A DNA stretch of 64,000 nt from Kazachstania africana CBS 2517 (GCF_000304475.1 NC_018944.1:248001-312000); one strand, 5' to 3'; positions 1 to 9,641 are shown, numbered from the stretch's first letter. The notes: generated by a model from the letters alone, not told the origin. Made by a program: numbers and translations.

Positions 1-423
1 ATCTTGCACATTGATGAACTTGTTCGTATCCCAGAGCTTTACAAACTTATCGTTACCACAGGTGAAGAACATCCCATCATCTATGGAGTACCATTTCATG
101 TCGTTTATCCCGAAGAGATGAGAATGTGGTTTTGTCGATGTCCTCGCTAGTTTGTTATTTAAAATATGTGAAGTTGAAAGTGTGTTATCCAGGTTCCATA
201 GTGAAACAGTACCGTTATTATTCCCAGCTAGAAAAGAAGTCTTGTCGTTATTGAGTGCCAGACAATTGATCTTGTACGGATGATTGTAATATTTTATGTA
301 CTTAGTCGAATGATACAGGGTTAAATTCTCAATGAGTTTTTCAAATTGAGAAATCTTAACTTGACCCTGTAAGTCTGTAGGTTGTAACAACCCTATCTGT
401 CTCTTCAACCTTTGCTTATTCAT
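1..423 (-). CDS. RAD28: RAD28-like WD-repeat protein, N-terminal 141 codons only (cut by window edge)
   Basis: An open frame starts at an ATG at 423 and runs off the left edge, giving 141 codons. Two WD-repeat-like blades are visible: one ends in GTVSLWNLD, the next holds DMKWYSIDDGMFFTCGNDKF and then VKLWDT. The second resembles the blade of the Cockayne-syndrome A (CSA/ERCC8) family with its 'WYPHDTGMF..S...D..LKVWD' pattern. RAD28 is the yeast CSA homologue, linked to transcription-coupled repair. Its place next to PST2 on the same strand matches S. cerevisiae YDR030C-YDR032C. MIX14, which lies between them in S. cerevisiae, is absent. The identification rests on the blade pattern plus synteny; another WD protein is possible. 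Confidence 0.75.
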   Translation of the reverse strand, partial: MNKQRLKRQIGLLQPTDLQGQVKISQFEKLIENLTLYHSTKYIKYYNHPYKINCLALNNDKTSFLAGNNNGTVSLWNLDNTLSTSHILNNKLARTSTKPHSHLFGINDMKWYSIDDGMFFTCGNDKFVKLWDTNKFINVQD

Positions 424-543
424 CTCTGATGTCTGTCCATCTAAGAGAAGTTCATGTCAGAAGTACTAATGAAAAAAAAAAATAGCTTAACAATGTATAA
501 ATTATTAAAAGCTATATATCATAGATACGGATAAACCAGATAT

Positions 544-1140
544 TCAGAATTTCAAAGCAGTTTCATAGAAGGTCTTACCTTGGATTTCATGAACCTTTAA
601 CTCCAATTCACTTGGGTTTCTAGAACCATCAGCACCGGCAATGGTACCTGCGCCCCATGGAGAACCGCCATGAACTTCTTGTAAATTGGTCAATTCCGGG
701 AAACAGTTCTTGTAACCTAATGGGACGTATACGATACCGTGGTGGGCCAATGTGGAAAGAGCATTCATGATAGTAGCTTCATTACCACCACCGGTACCCG
801 TAGAGACAAAACAACCAGCAACTTTACCATGTAAAGAACCTTTAGCCCATAGACCACCGGTTCTGTCCCAGAAGGCCTTCCATTGAGCAGGGAAATTACC
901 GAATCTTGTTGGAATACCGAAAAGGAAGGCATCGTATTCAGTAAGAGTTTCTCTGGTGGCAAGTGGATATTCTGGCTTTGGAGCACCTCCTAATGCCTTG
1001 ACAACTTCTGGAGTTAAGGTCTCTGGAACTTGAAAGATATCAGCTTGTCCGCCAGCGGCTTCGACACCTTTCTTTTCAGCCTCAGCCAACTTGGCAGTGT
1101 GGCCATATAATGTGTAGACAATAATAGCAACTTTAGTCAT
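544..1140 (-). CDS. PST2: Flavodoxin-like NAD(P)H:quinone oxidoreductase, Pst2 family
   Basis: The product has 198 residues, the usual length for the Pst2/Rfs1/Ycp4 (WrbA-type) family. It has a flavodoxin fold: an N-terminal FMN phosphate loop after the first strand ([16 protein letters not shown], residues 6-21), a [20 protein letters not shown] segment, and a [10 protein letters not shown] loop near residue 116. The family reduces quinones by two electrons and is induced by oxidative stress; the yeast members are associated with eisosomes at the plasma membrane. No signal peptide or membrane segment is present. Two STRE-like motifs lie upstream. S. cerevisiae has the ohnologs PST2 and RFS1; the neighbours RAD28 and LYS14 favour PST2. 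Confidence 0.93.
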   Translation of the reverse strand: MTKVAIIVYTLYGHTAKLAEAEKKGVEAAGGQADIFQVPETLTPEVVKALGGAPKPEYPLATRETLTEYDAFLFGIPTRFGNFPAQWKAFWDRTGGLWAKGSLHGKVAGCFVSTGTGGGNEATIMNALSTLAHHGIVYVPLGYKNCFPELTNLQEVHGGSPWGAGTIAGADGSRNPSELELKVHEIQGKTFYETALKF

Positions 1141-1200
1141 GATAATGGTTTCTTGGTTCGTTCTCTCGAGCGTGTAAGATTGCTTGTTTTATCCACCGAG

Positions 1201-1205
1201 CCCCT
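1201..1205 (-). promoter_or_regulatory. STRE (CCCCT) upstream of PST2
   Basis: This is a CCCCT pentamer 61-65 bases before the PST2 start codon, which reads AGGGG on the coding strand. STREs bind Msn2/Msn4 under stress, which suits a stress-induced quinone reductase. The motif is short, so chance is possible. Confidence 0.35.
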
Positions 1206-1269
1206 CCCTGGATATATACATCTATCAATTGCTCGAGGCTGTTTCCTACAGGGCCATTGTGGTCAGAGG

Positions 1270-1275
1270 CACGTG
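1270..1275. promoter_or_regulatory. CACGTG E-box in PST2 promoter
   Basis: A palindromic CACGTG sits inside GGCACGTGCC, 130 bases upstream of PST2. Cbf1, Pho4 and Tye7 recognise this core. Which factor acts here, if any, cannot be told from sequence. Confidence 0.35.
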
Positions 1276-1318
1276 CCATTTTCGATTTTTCTCGAAGAGA
1301 ACAAAAGATTACATGATC

Positions 1319-1323
1319 AGGGG
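1319..1323 (+). promoter_or_regulatory. STRE (AGGGG) upstream of PST2
   Basis: This AGGGG lies in a G-rich run 179 bases before the PST2 start. With the CCCCT at 1201 it makes a pair of stress-response elements in one promoter. Confidence 0.35.
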
Positions 1324-1413
1324 GGCAGGGACTTTACTGCGCCGTTTTCTCTGCTAGCGGCTTCTCGAAACTACAATAGAGATAATATTTACTAGTGTCA
1401 CATATTTGTTGGG

Positions 1414-1420
1414 TTACCCG
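1414..1420 (+). promoter_or_regulatory. Reb1 site between LYS14 and PST2
   Basis: TTACCCG is a full match to the Reb1 core. It lies 118 bases past the LYS14 stop codon and about 270 bases upstream of PST2. Reb1 can act as a nucleosome-positioning factor for PST2 or as a roadblock that stops polymerase leaving LYS14. Confidence 0.5.
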
Positions 1421-1537
1421 CGTGGGAGTTTTTATATAAGATTTAATAATCTGTATCTAATGATATGGCAATGTTTGTTATGAGAAATGTATGGCGTGGA
1501 TGCTATGCGAGTTTAGTAAGGTCTATTGTTCTCAATT

Positions 1538-3748
1538 TCACCACGTTAGGACGTCTTGGTCCTCGAATTTGTGGTCCTTGTTATCTCCGTACCAAACTTG
1601 CTCTAATCTTTTCAGATTATGTTCTGTCAATCTTCTGAATTTCTTACCGTTCAATTCGAAATATGCTTTAACAGCATTTCTCGTCTCCTCATCCATAGCA
1701 TTTAAGCCAGCTAATAATACAGCAAAGTTTGAATAACAAGTTCTTTGATTCTGTGGCGGGTTTTGGCTATCGACAAATTTAAAAAATGACATAATCTTCT
1801 TGACCACTTCCTGTACAGTATTAGATTCTCTTGGAACACCCAATAATTTTATTAGAACAATCAATAGAAACGATAGCACTTGTGTCTGATGGGAGATATC
1901 GTACCAACTGATTGCAATCGTTTCACCACTATTTAATGTCACCATATCAATAGCATTATCTTTAATCCCACTATTGTTTGGATGTGATTGACTTGTAATA
2001 GGTATTATCCCACTCTTATCAATAAACTCATATTCTAATTGTTCATTTATTTGAATCAAAATTTTTTGTGTATCGAAATATGAAAGTTTACCTTCATTAT
2101 TATCACTTGACCACAATGAATAATCAGATTTCTTCTCTTTGTCCACGATATTACTAGCACTCTTCGGTCTAATAACATTCAATGACCGTATTACTTCCTT
2201 AATAACAAGATCGAAATCTTCCTTATGGCCTCTTAAGAGATTAAATTCATTTAATGGAGTCATTATATTCAAAAACTTGAGTGAATCCACGTACTGATAA
2301 TCGTATGGATCAAAAATTAGATCAAGATCATCATTAAGTAATGATCCACCGAGCACAGTACTTATGCTAGCGAATGTTTCCATCACTTTAAACCAACATT
2401 TAGAAACGTTCAAAACCTTAGATGATGTCCCCATTGTGATTTTCTTAAACAAATCAGTGACACCTTTCAAATGCTGTCTCCACTGCGTATTCATTGAATT
2501 GATACAATCCCATGCCAGTAAAATTACTGTCAATATTATGGGTTCAATTTTTTTCAGCACATTGGAATCGTTACTAAACTGTTCATCTAATAGTGTCAAA
2601 CAATGCGATAAATATGCACAATAATTTTTCTCATCATCTACTTGGTTTGTTTCTCTGAAGGATATTGATGCACCGATGGCAAGTATTGCTGATAGAAGAT
2701 AATTTTCATTCTTTGCAAAGGATAATAATATGTCACGTAATGGGTTACATTGGTCTTGAAAAAATGGTGCTATAGAATCCAAACAATCGTGATAGAACAC
2801 TTTCAAATACTTGTTGTGGATGCCACCTAATTTGAAGGATGATAATTTGATGTCAAATTGAACAGAGTTATTAACTAAAAATGAGATTGGTACGGAATTT
2901 AAATTACCAGTGGTAGGTAGCAATAGATCTGGTATATCCAAATCGAAATCTTTCAATCCTTCGTTCAACGAAATGGAATCATTTAATTTCATATTGACTA
3001 TATCATTCAAATTTTGCATTAATAAATTTGTATCAAAGCCTTCAATATCATTAAGCGGTTCAAAACTGGGGATCCGTATATCATCGGCATTAGCTACAAC
3101 CTCGTCGGCTTTATTGGTGGGAGGCTCCTTGATTTTAGTATGAATAGATGAAGAAGTTGACTGTGTCTTTCTCTTCTTGTTCTTAGGATTTAAAACATAG
3201 ACACATTCTCGATTCAATCTCGCACATTGCCAACAGCTAGGCTTAGTCTCATCACATTTCATCCGTCTTCTTTTACACTCAGTACACCCATTCCGCGAGT
3301 ACTTTCTCTTGACTATATTCCCCTTCCCATCTTTAACTGTCGAAGTAACTTTTGTATCGAGTTTAGTTTTTGATTTACTACTATTACCACTATCATTAAG
3401 TGATGACGGCGATGAAGAATACCGTAGTAAGGTGGCATCCTCTGTGCTGGAGGCATTTAAAGTGGTGGCTGACATGTCTGGAGAAGTTGCCGGGTGATTA
3501 TACTGCGAAGTGAAATAAAGGCCGTGTTGGTTTCCATGTTCCGATGGAAGTATAGGAATTGTGGTACTGGATATATCAGTATTAGTCGAAATTGCAGTGC
3601 CTTTATTGGAATCTGAATTAGTTGTAGAAAATGGCGACTTCCCACTCAAAGAAGCCGGTGACAAATAATTCGTTGAGTTGAATAGCAGAGAATCCAGTTC
3701 CTTCTGGTTCAGAAGATTATTTTCGGCTGGATCACTATTTGACAGCAT
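1538..3748 (-). CDS. LYS14: Zn2Cys6 activator of lysine biosynthesis, Lys14
   Basis: This is a 736-residue binuclear zinc-cluster regulator. Its six cysteines are at 155, 158, 165, 172, 175 and 182 (CX2CX6CX6CX2CX6C), preceded by VKRKYSRNG and followed by VYVLNPKNKKRK, which are nearly the same words as in S. cerevisiae Lys14. The C-terminal half is the fungal-specific regulatory region and ends with EDQDVLTW, the same tail as Lys14. Lys14 activates LYS genes when the pathway intermediate alpha-aminoadipate semialdehyde accumulates. The N-terminal 150 residues are Ser/Asn-rich and poorly conserved. The protein is a little shorter than the S. cerevisiae protein (about 790 residues). It faces the PRP6 3' end 296 bases away. 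Confidence 0.96.
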   Translation of the reverse strand: MLSNSDPAENNLLNQKELDSLLFNSTNYLSPASLSGKSPFSTTNSDSNKGTAISTNTDISSTTIPILPSEHGNQHGLYFTSQYNHPATSPDMSATTLNASSTEDATLLRYSSSPSSLNDSGNSSKSKTKLDTKVTSTVKDGKGNIVKRKYSRNGCTECKRRRMKCDETKPSCWQCARLNRECVYVLNPKNKKRKTQSTSSSIHTKIKEPPTNKADEVVANADDIRIPSFEPLNDIEGFDTNLLMQNLNDIVNMKLNDSISLNEGLKDFDLDIPDLLLPTTGNLNSVPISFLVNNSVQFDIKLSSFKLGGIHNKYLKVFYHDCLDSIAPFFQDQCNPLRDILLSFAKNENYLLSAILAIGASISFRETNQVDDEKNYCAYLSHCLTLLDEQFSNDSNVLKKIEPIILTVILLAWDCINSMNTQWRQHLKGVTDLFKKITMGTSSKVLNVSKCWFKVMETFASISTVLGGSLLNDDLDLIFDPYDYQYVDSLKFLNIMTPLNEFNLLRGHKEDFDLVIKEVIRSLNVIRPKSASNIVDKEKKSDYSLWSSDNNEGKLSYFDTQKILIQINEQLEYEFIDKSGIIPITSQSHPNNSGIKDNAIDMVTLNSGETIAISWYDISHQTQVLSFLLIVLIKLLGVPRESNTVQEVVKKIMSFFKFVDSQNPPQNQRTCYSNFAVLLAGLNAMDEETRNAVKAYFELNGKKFRRLTEHNLKRLEQVWYGDNKDHKFEDQDVLTW

Positions 3749-4044
3749 TACAATATTCTCTTTTGGTACAGAGAGCTTCTCTTATCAGTTAACACAAAAT
3801 ATTTTAAATCAGGATATTCTGTAGATCTCTATTGAGCCAGATGAGCCTGCACCAATAACACACGTTCACTCGATGTGGAATAGATGAAAAAAAAACCTGA
3901 TTTGAAAATTTTAAATTTTGATATTCCTCCCATCTTACTATGACTCTTTTTTCCTGGCTGCACCGTACTATGGTTGTTTTTTTTCCCGACGGCATTTTTT
4001 ACATGCAGCCAGCCAGACGTACAGAAATATGTCCGAGATTTCAA

Positions 4045-6654
4045 TTAGTTGGTGAGAAAATCTAAGATTTGAGAAGTATTGGCAAATTGTTTCTTGACGT
4101 CTTTTGAGATTGAAATCCATTCAGGCCCGTATCTGGGCTCGTGATTTTGTACTTGCTTGTAAATTGAACTGGTTTCTTTCCTCTGTTTGCGGTAGCAACG
4201 ACAAAGCCACACCCATGAGTCACCGTAAGCGGTGTTTGCCTTCGCAGCTCTTTCAATCCATTTACTAGCCGTGACGAACTGAGAGTCCAGGTAGAAGGAT
4301 ATACCTATTTCTAGTAACACCCTGTAATCATTTTTCGTATGCTTGAGAGCGTCTTGAAAAGTTGTCTTTTTCGAAGAAGACTTTTGAGATCTCAGTAGTC
4401 GTATACTCTCTGTCCACAGTGATGCCTTTTCGGGATGCGCTTTTAATGCCTGTGCAATAATTAATTTTGCCTGGTCTTTATTTCCCAATCGCTCTTCTAG
4501 TTGTGCTTTCGCTACAATAAGCTCTTCGTTGTTAGGGTTCTTTATTAGGCCAAGATCTAGATCAGAACGGGCTTTGACAGTATTTTTCAATTGCTTCTCG
4601 TCCACATTGGCTAATGCTAACCAAAGGGGAGCGCAGGCTTCAAGTTTGTTAGTACCAACTTTAAATGTTTCCCGGGCATTTTCAAACCTGCCAATGTCAA
4701 GAAATATTTGGCCTAACTGCAAATAAAATTTATAATTGTTATCGTAGTTCGAGAGACAAATGTCTTCCAAAATTTTGATTGCAGTAGAATTTTCACCTCT
4801 AAATCTGAGAAAATTGACGTACTTATAATAAAATCTCCCCATAGAGTCGTTTTCAAGTTTATTCTTCATCTCATTTTCCATTTTCTCGAATAAGAGTTCA
4901 ACTCTATCAAATTGCTGTGATTCACAGAGTAATTTTATCTTGGCGAAGAACAAGTCTAAAGAGATGGGAATAACTTCAATTGCCTTATTAATAACTTCAA
5001 TGGCTTTATCAATGTTTTTATTGTATTTCCACAATTCCTTTGCGTAGACAAGTACCAGATTTGGGCTTTGTTTCAAAATACGATATTCCTGATCTTGAAA
5101 TAATATATTATCGAATGTTTTATGTAATTCATCGACTTTATCAATATCTTCACATGTATTTTTGAGTAAATTCCAAATCGAAAGTTTGAGAGGGTTTGTT
5201 TCAAGCAATATTCTATAGCAATAAATTTTGGTTAAAGAATTCTCCAGCCCTTCAAATATCTTCAACTCTGCTTCACCACCAGTGCCTTGAATTTGAGATC
5301 GAAGCACTACTCTTATATAGGCTTCATGTGTCTTTTTCGCTGTACCCTTGGTCTCCATCAAAGTAGCCTTCTTTAACAAGTCATGCAGTGGCATTGGTGT
5401 TTCGCTTGAATATATAGAATCTAGACCTTTCTGAATCAACACTGTGAGTTCCTCTAGAGAAACATCGTTATTATGCTTCTCTTCTAATTGGGTCGCCAGA
5501 ATCCAGAAATCAACATTTTTTAGTAAGTACTGTCTTGCTCTGTTCAATGTAGCTTTAGCCATTGTGTAACTCTGTGAATTTACTAATGCCCCCCAAAGAT
5601 CCATACTATCTGGTACAAATTCGACAGCTTTTTCTAATATTTTCAAAGCCTCATCTTTATCATTTTCATGTTTTATAACTAATTTCCATAAAGTTTCATC
5701 ATTCGGTAGTTCTTGTAGTGCTCTTTTAATTACTCTATGCTTGTTAAAAGGTTCATGTTCTAATTCGATGGCTTTGATCCATAAGCTCTTTGAATTTGGA
5801 TTTAAATGTATACCTGCTGCTACTAATTCCTTGCAACGATTTAAATCTGTTTGATTATGTCTGATGCTTTCAAGCCATATATCTTCATTTCTGGGACATT
5901 CTGCACAACCTTGTTCAATAATTTTTTTTGCAACCTTGAACTTTTGTGCCCTTTCCTCTAACCGGGCAGATGCAATCCAACCTTGTGGGCTCTTTGGATC
6001 AGAATTTCTGTATGATTTTAATATAATACGCATTCTTTGTAAATCTTCATCCTGTGCGTCAACATTATTTGATGTATTTAATCCCAAACTTTCTAGTTGG
6101 GTCAAGTAATCTTGGCCACCATTATTCTGATTTTTATCTAGAAATGCAACGTCTAATTGTCTACCCAAGATTTTCTCCCTTTCTTCAGTCAGTTTAGTTA
6201 AATTCACATTTCTTGAAACCAAGGAATCAGGTGCCGCGTAAGTCTTCCTATTTAACTGTTCCTCCAACCTGGATCTTTTATTTCTTCTTGTAATATCAAC
6301 CGCATCCGGAATATTCATCCATTGCTCTTCACTTACAGTGGCTAGGGATCTTTTTACATCACTAAACTGTCCCTTACCGTCGCCCTTGTCCTTATTTACT
6401 CTTGCTGCCTTAGTTCCTTTCATCTCTAACCGCTTATCAATCATATTGAAGGTCATATCCCCTTCGTTGTCATTGTCACTAAGATCTTGATCTTTATTCT
6501 GCTTTGAAATTTCATTACTTCTGCCATTTTGTTGTAGCCTATTTGGTATTTTAGCACTCTTTTCTCCTCTAATGGAAAACCCGGTAGCACCTCTACCTAT
6601 ACCTGGGATATAACCAGGAGGTGGATCCATATCAAGAAATGCAGGACGATCCAT
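4045..6654 (-). CDS. PRP6: Pre-mRNA splicing factor Prp6 (U4/U6.U5 tri-snRNP)
   Basis: This is an 869-residue tri-snRNP protein. The start is placed at the ATG giving MDRPAFLDMDPPPGYIPGIG, which matches the conserved Prp6 N-terminus (Sc MERPSFLDQEPPAGYVPGIG). An upstream in-frame ATG at 6705 would add 17 residues without family support. After the PRP1 N-terminal region, the rest is a long array of HAT/TPR helix-turn-helix repeats (roughly residues 200-860) with recurring W..A..E patterns such as PKSPQGWIASARLEE and CAPLWLALANVDE. Prp6 bridges U5 and U4/U6 in the spliceosome. In S. cerevisiae PRP6 is on chromosome II (YBR055C) and LYS14 on IV, so their adjacency here reflects the pre-duplication order. 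Confidence 0.95.
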   Translation of the reverse strand: MDRPAFLDMDPPPGYIPGIGRGATGFSIRGEKSAKIPNRLQQNGRSNEISKQNKDQDLSDNDNEGDMTFNMIDKRLEMKGTKAARVNKDKGDGKGQFSDVKRSLATVSEEQWMNIPDAVDITRRNKRSRLEEQLNRKTYAAPDSLVSRNVNLTKLTEEREKILGRQLDVAFLDKNQNNGGQDYLTQLESLGLNTSNNVDAQDEDLQRMRIILKSYRNSDPKSPQGWIASARLEERAQKFKVAKKIIEQGCAECPRNEDIWLESIRHNQTDLNRCKELVAAGIHLNPNSKSLWIKAIELEHEPFNKHRVIKRALQELPNDETLWKLVIKHENDKDEALKILEKAVEFVPDSMDLWGALVNSQSYTMAKATLNRARQYLLKNVDFWILATQLEEKHNNDVSLEELTVLIQKGLDSIYSSETPMPLHDLLKKATLMETKGTAKKTHEAYIRVVLRSQIQGTGGEAELKIFEGLENSLTKIYCYRILLETNPLKLSIWNLLKNTCEDIDKVDELHKTFDNILFQDQEYRILKQSPNLVLVYAKELWKYNKNIDKAIEVINKAIEVIPISLDLFFAKIKLLCESQQFDRVELLFEKMENEMKNKLENDSMGRFYYKYVNFLRFRGENSTAIKILEDICLSNYDNNYKFYLQLGQIFLDIGRFENARETFKVGTNKLEACAPLWLALANVDEKQLKNTVKARSDLDLGLIKNPNNEELIVAKAQLEERLGNKDQAKLIIAQALKAHPEKASLWTESIRLLRSQKSSSKKTTFQDALKHTKNDYRVLLEIGISFYLDSQFVTASKWIERAAKANTAYGDSWVWLCRCYRKQRKETSSIYKQVQNHEPRYGPEWISISKDVKKQFANTSQILDFLTN

Positions 6655-7580
6655 GTTTGATTTTAATCGCTTTACTTCTGTTCTCAGATCTCTAAAATGT
6701 AACAAGCTCTAAATTTTTCAGTTTGTTAACCCGACGAGCTAAAGAACGCTTATGCTATAATAAGATAATTTCAACCAGTATCGCTATTAGCAGTATGAAT
6801 AGTGATATGGTTGTTTGGGAAGACACTTATTAATGAGATTATGATATAGCGGAGGGTATGTGGTTTTCTTAAGTGATAACAATTCAGAAGGATTCTTTCG
6901 AAGAAGTTTAGTCTCGAGAATGACATATAGAAGTGGACCAGTATGCATTCTAAATGGACTGCAATATAACTCTCTGTGTATTGAAAAGTCGAAGCATATA
7001 GGATGTTTAGCTTTATGTGGGGTCTGTGGAATTATTAATGAGTGATTCGTCAACTAAACGTTAACCCTAGGCTTGAACTCCGCGTATGAACTGGTCTTGA
7101 ATCAAACAACAACTGAGCTGGTATAAGCTACCGCCTAGACTTTGAATGCTCCTTTCACTTATACCCTAACCTGATTTGCATGGAAAGTATAACTCTTATC
7201 ATACAGTCATATTTCTTTAATGTGGTGTCCTAACCCTGCGCCCCTTAACCTGTGCCACTCTCACTAGCAGACACATGGGGCCTTACCCGACGCTGGGCAA
7301 ATTTCATCAGTTGTAACCTAAACAGTATGTAATGTATGAGTCAAGAACAATTCTCTGTTTTCCAAATATCTTATTTACATCTTGCTTCGAACTTCAACAT
7401 TGCATGGAAGGACGGAATTTTTTTCTTGCAGAATAAAGTCTTCAAGAGTAAACATCATGATATATGTCGTACTATCTATAGTAGTGTAAGAAGAGAAGCA
7501 GCAGGGAGATAAAATAGTGCAAACTACATATCTGTCAAATATGGTGCGAATCCATTTCATCACAAAAACAACTACTGTTC
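6655..7580. other. Intergenic: PRP6 promoter up to tRNA-Val, a synteny junction
   Basis: No convincing gene is present. The left part is the PRP6 promoter. The middle (about 7060-7300) is less AT-rich than its surroundings and holds a hairpin-forming segment (7066-7139) and a Reb1 site. Left of here the gene order is that of YDR030-034/YBR055; right of it YDR306C begins, so the junction of two ancestral blocks lies in this stretch or in the tRNA flank. Confidence 0.6.
7283..7289 (+). promoter_or_regulatory. Reb1 site upstream of tRNA-Val
   Basis: TTACCCG is a full match to the Reb1 core, 291 bases upstream of the tRNA gene and about 630 bases upstream of PRP6. It may organise chromatin in this gene-free region. 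Confidence 0.4.
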
Positions 7581-7653
7581 GTTCTAATAGTGTAGTGGCT
7601 ATCACGTTGCCTTCACACGGCAAAGGTCCCGAGTTCGAACCTCGGTTAGAACA
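7581..7653 (+). tRNA. tV(CAC): tRNA-Val (anticodon CAC)
   Basis: This is a complete cloverleaf of 73 bases. The acceptor arms GTTCTAA/TTAGAAC pair fully. The anticodon arm is TTGCC-TTCACAC-GGCAA with anticodon CAC at 7614-7616. The T arm is CCGAG-TTCGAAC-CTCGG, and the discriminator base is A. There is no intron. It is nearly identical to yeast tRNA-Val(CAC). A run of nine T from 7670 ends transcription. Confidence 0.98.
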
Positions 7654-7669
7654 TCCTAGTTATTATTTC

Positions 7670-7678
7670 TTTTTTTTT
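7670..7678 (+). terminator. RNA polymerase III terminator of tRNA-Val
   Basis: An uninterrupted run of nine T starts 17 bases after the tRNA 3' end, which is long enough for efficient Pol III termination in yeast. Confidence 0.85.
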
Positions 7679-8249
7679 GCCCAACTCCTTCTTTCTTCTT
7701 CTTAGCCCCAATGACAATTTGACACTCGTCACTATAACAACTACGACTACGCTGGCAAGCCCTCATATACCCTCTGTGTCCAACAATCCTCCTCCACTTT
7801 GACGTCCCCACAACACCGACAGCCTCACACAACACCAAACTGCGTTTTTCACCCATCAAGAATCACCCCACAATCATCTTTCAAAACTTTAAAAATCTTC
7901 TCATTGCGCGTCAAGTTACACCATACTAAACTCTCGTTTTTTTCACGTCTCTTTCTCACTTGACTTGGGGGGAGAACCGTACGGCGAAAACCAATAGAGA
8001 AATTTTAATAATATATATATATATATATATCTAGAGAAATAGAGTATCCACAGTACGTTTCTTTGGAGAAATAGACAAGAAACACTATACAACACTATTT
8101 ATCTCCTATCATCTTTCTTTTCAATATCATCACTGTCTATTTCCAGTACTTCCAACTAATACATACATGGTAAACAACTTTTTATTAGACTCATCTTTAT
8201 CCAATATATTAGAAATTCGTATCTAAATTTTTCTTCTTTGTTCAATAAT
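7679..8249. other. Intergenic: promoter of the F-box gene
   Basis: There is no gene in these 571 bases. The left half is C/A-rich on the plus strand. The right half is T-rich with a perfect AT repeat (8011-8030), typical of a yeast promoter and 5' leader. Confidence 0.6.
8011..8030. repeat. (AT)10 microsatellite
   Basis: A perfect dinucleotide repeat of 20 bases in the promoter of the F-box gene. It could serve as a TATA-like or nucleosome-depleted element and is likely to vary in length between strains. Confidence 0.9.
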
Positions 8250-9473
8250 ATGGCAAACAAATTAAGACCAAAGAAATTAAAGGCCCCCTACAGGGTCTAC
8301 GTAGCCGGTGAAGGCTTTAGTAAAGTGGAATTTTCTAGAATAAGAAACCAAACGACTGAACTTGAAGGTGAAACAAGTGAAGATGATTCTGTCGTTTCAA
8401 TATCTTCAAATGATGTCTTTCCTCTACAAAAGATGGATTTACCATGGGAAATACAAAAGAATATCATCTTCTTCTTAGATGATATAAAAGTTTCGTATCT
8501 TTCTGTGTGTAAATCATGGTATAGTATCTGTCTACCTATATTATATTATAAACCAATCTTAAATCCACACAACTTCAACAAGTTTGTAAGTACAATCATA
8601 TCTGATCGTAAGAGACCAATAGGAAATAACGTTATAGAACTCGATCTCTCTACTATTCTACAAAGTGGTAAAAACTCAAACGTTTCAAAAATTTTACGAC
8701 GGTGTTCAAAAAATTTACTGAAATTTACTGCCCCACAAACAAGTTTCGGTTACTCTCCATTAATTTCATTGAAATCATGTATAAATCTCAAATATCTCGA
8801 CCTGGGCTTAGTCTCAGAAACTGTCAAATTGAAAGAATTATTTCAAGCTATACAAAATTTTAAAAATTTAACTCATTTGGCGTTCCCAAGATCTTCTATC
8901 AACTGCGAAGGTCATCAAGAATTCGTTTGGCCATCAAATTTACAATATTTAAAATTATCAGGTGGTATCACTAAAGAATTTTTAAACGAAACTAAAATGT
9001 GGCCTAAATCTATAAAAACTTTAGAATTTTCATATTGTCCACTAATTGATGATTCTGCAGTGTATTCCATACTATCGCAAATTGGATACAATTTGGATAA
9101 TCTATATTTCCATTATCCAATGCCTTTACTCACTGATAATTCGCTGGATTTCATCTTTTGTTACTGTACAAATTTGATTTCCATACAATTAATCGTCGAT
9201 TACGTCTCTAAATGGTGTTTCTCAGAAAACATGTTGTTTAAAATCAATGACAGACCTCTACGTAACATAATGCTCGATTGTTCCGGTTCTCTGGGACTCG
9301 CACGTAAGATTCATCCAGATGATTTCACCATTGCCCTCCTAGAGAAGAGATTACCAAATTTAGAAAAAATCTCAATCAACTCAAAACTAGGCTGGGATTT
9401 GAAATCTGAAGACGTTAACGATCTTGTAAATGCCCTCGAAGAGCAAGATGGTGGTCTCTATCTAAACTACTGA
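8250..9473 (+). CDS. YDR306C: F-box protein with leucine-rich repeats (YDR306C orthologue)
   Basis: This is a 407-residue protein. The first ATG is at 8250 (MANKLRPKKLK); the frame is open four codons further but only with a TTG. An F-box begins near residue 70 (MDLPWEIQKNIIFFL, then VSYLSVCKSWYSICLPILYY). It is followed by irregular leucine-rich repeats (for example LKYLDLGLV, LQYLKLSGG, IKTLEFSYCPLIDD, LDNLYFHYP). F-box proteins bring substrates to SCF ubiquitin ligases through Skp1. Position and strand beside HNT2 and a CPR5-type gene match YDR306C, whose substrate I do not know. Confidence 0.85.
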   Translation: MANKLRPKKLKAPYRVYVAGEGFSKVEFSRIRNQTTELEGETSEDDSVVSISSNDVFPLQKMDLPWEIQKNIIFFLDDIKVSYLSVCKSWYSICLPILYYKPILNPHNFNKFVSTIISDRKRPIGNNVIELDLSTILQSGKNSNVSKILRRCSKNLLKFTAPQTSFGYSPLISLKSCINLKYLDLGLVSETVKLKELFQAIQNFKNLTHLAFPRSSINCEGHQEFVWPSNLQYLKLSGGITKEFLNETKMWPKSIKTLEFSYCPLIDDSAVYSILSQIGYNLDNLYFHYPMPLLTDNSLDFIFCYCTNLISIQLIVDYVSKWCFSENMLFKINDRPLRNIMLDCSGSLGLARKIHPDDFTIALLEKRLPNLEKISINSKLGWDLKSEDVNDLVNALEEQDGGLYLNY

Positions 9474-9641
9474 AGTAATAAAATCACACTACTTCTTTTT
9501 CTGTTTTTCTTTTTTAGCTACTCAGGAGTTTCGAAAACACGTCTCGGTTTTCCTCTTTTGCCTAAAAGTAATCGTACAAGCTAGAAACATCTGAAGATCA
9601 AATATATGTATATATGTATATAAGTATATAGTTTATGACTA

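Larger units (their letters stand above)
1141..1537. other. Intergenic: PST2 promoter and LYS14 3' end
   Basis: There is no credible gene in these 397 bases. The part next to PST2 is relatively GC-rich and carries STRE-like and CACGTG motifs. The part next to LYS14 is AT-rich and holds a Reb1 site. In S. cerevisiae MRH1 lies between PST2 and LYS14; I see no trace of its seven-helix rhodopsin-like sequence here. Confidence 0.7.
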
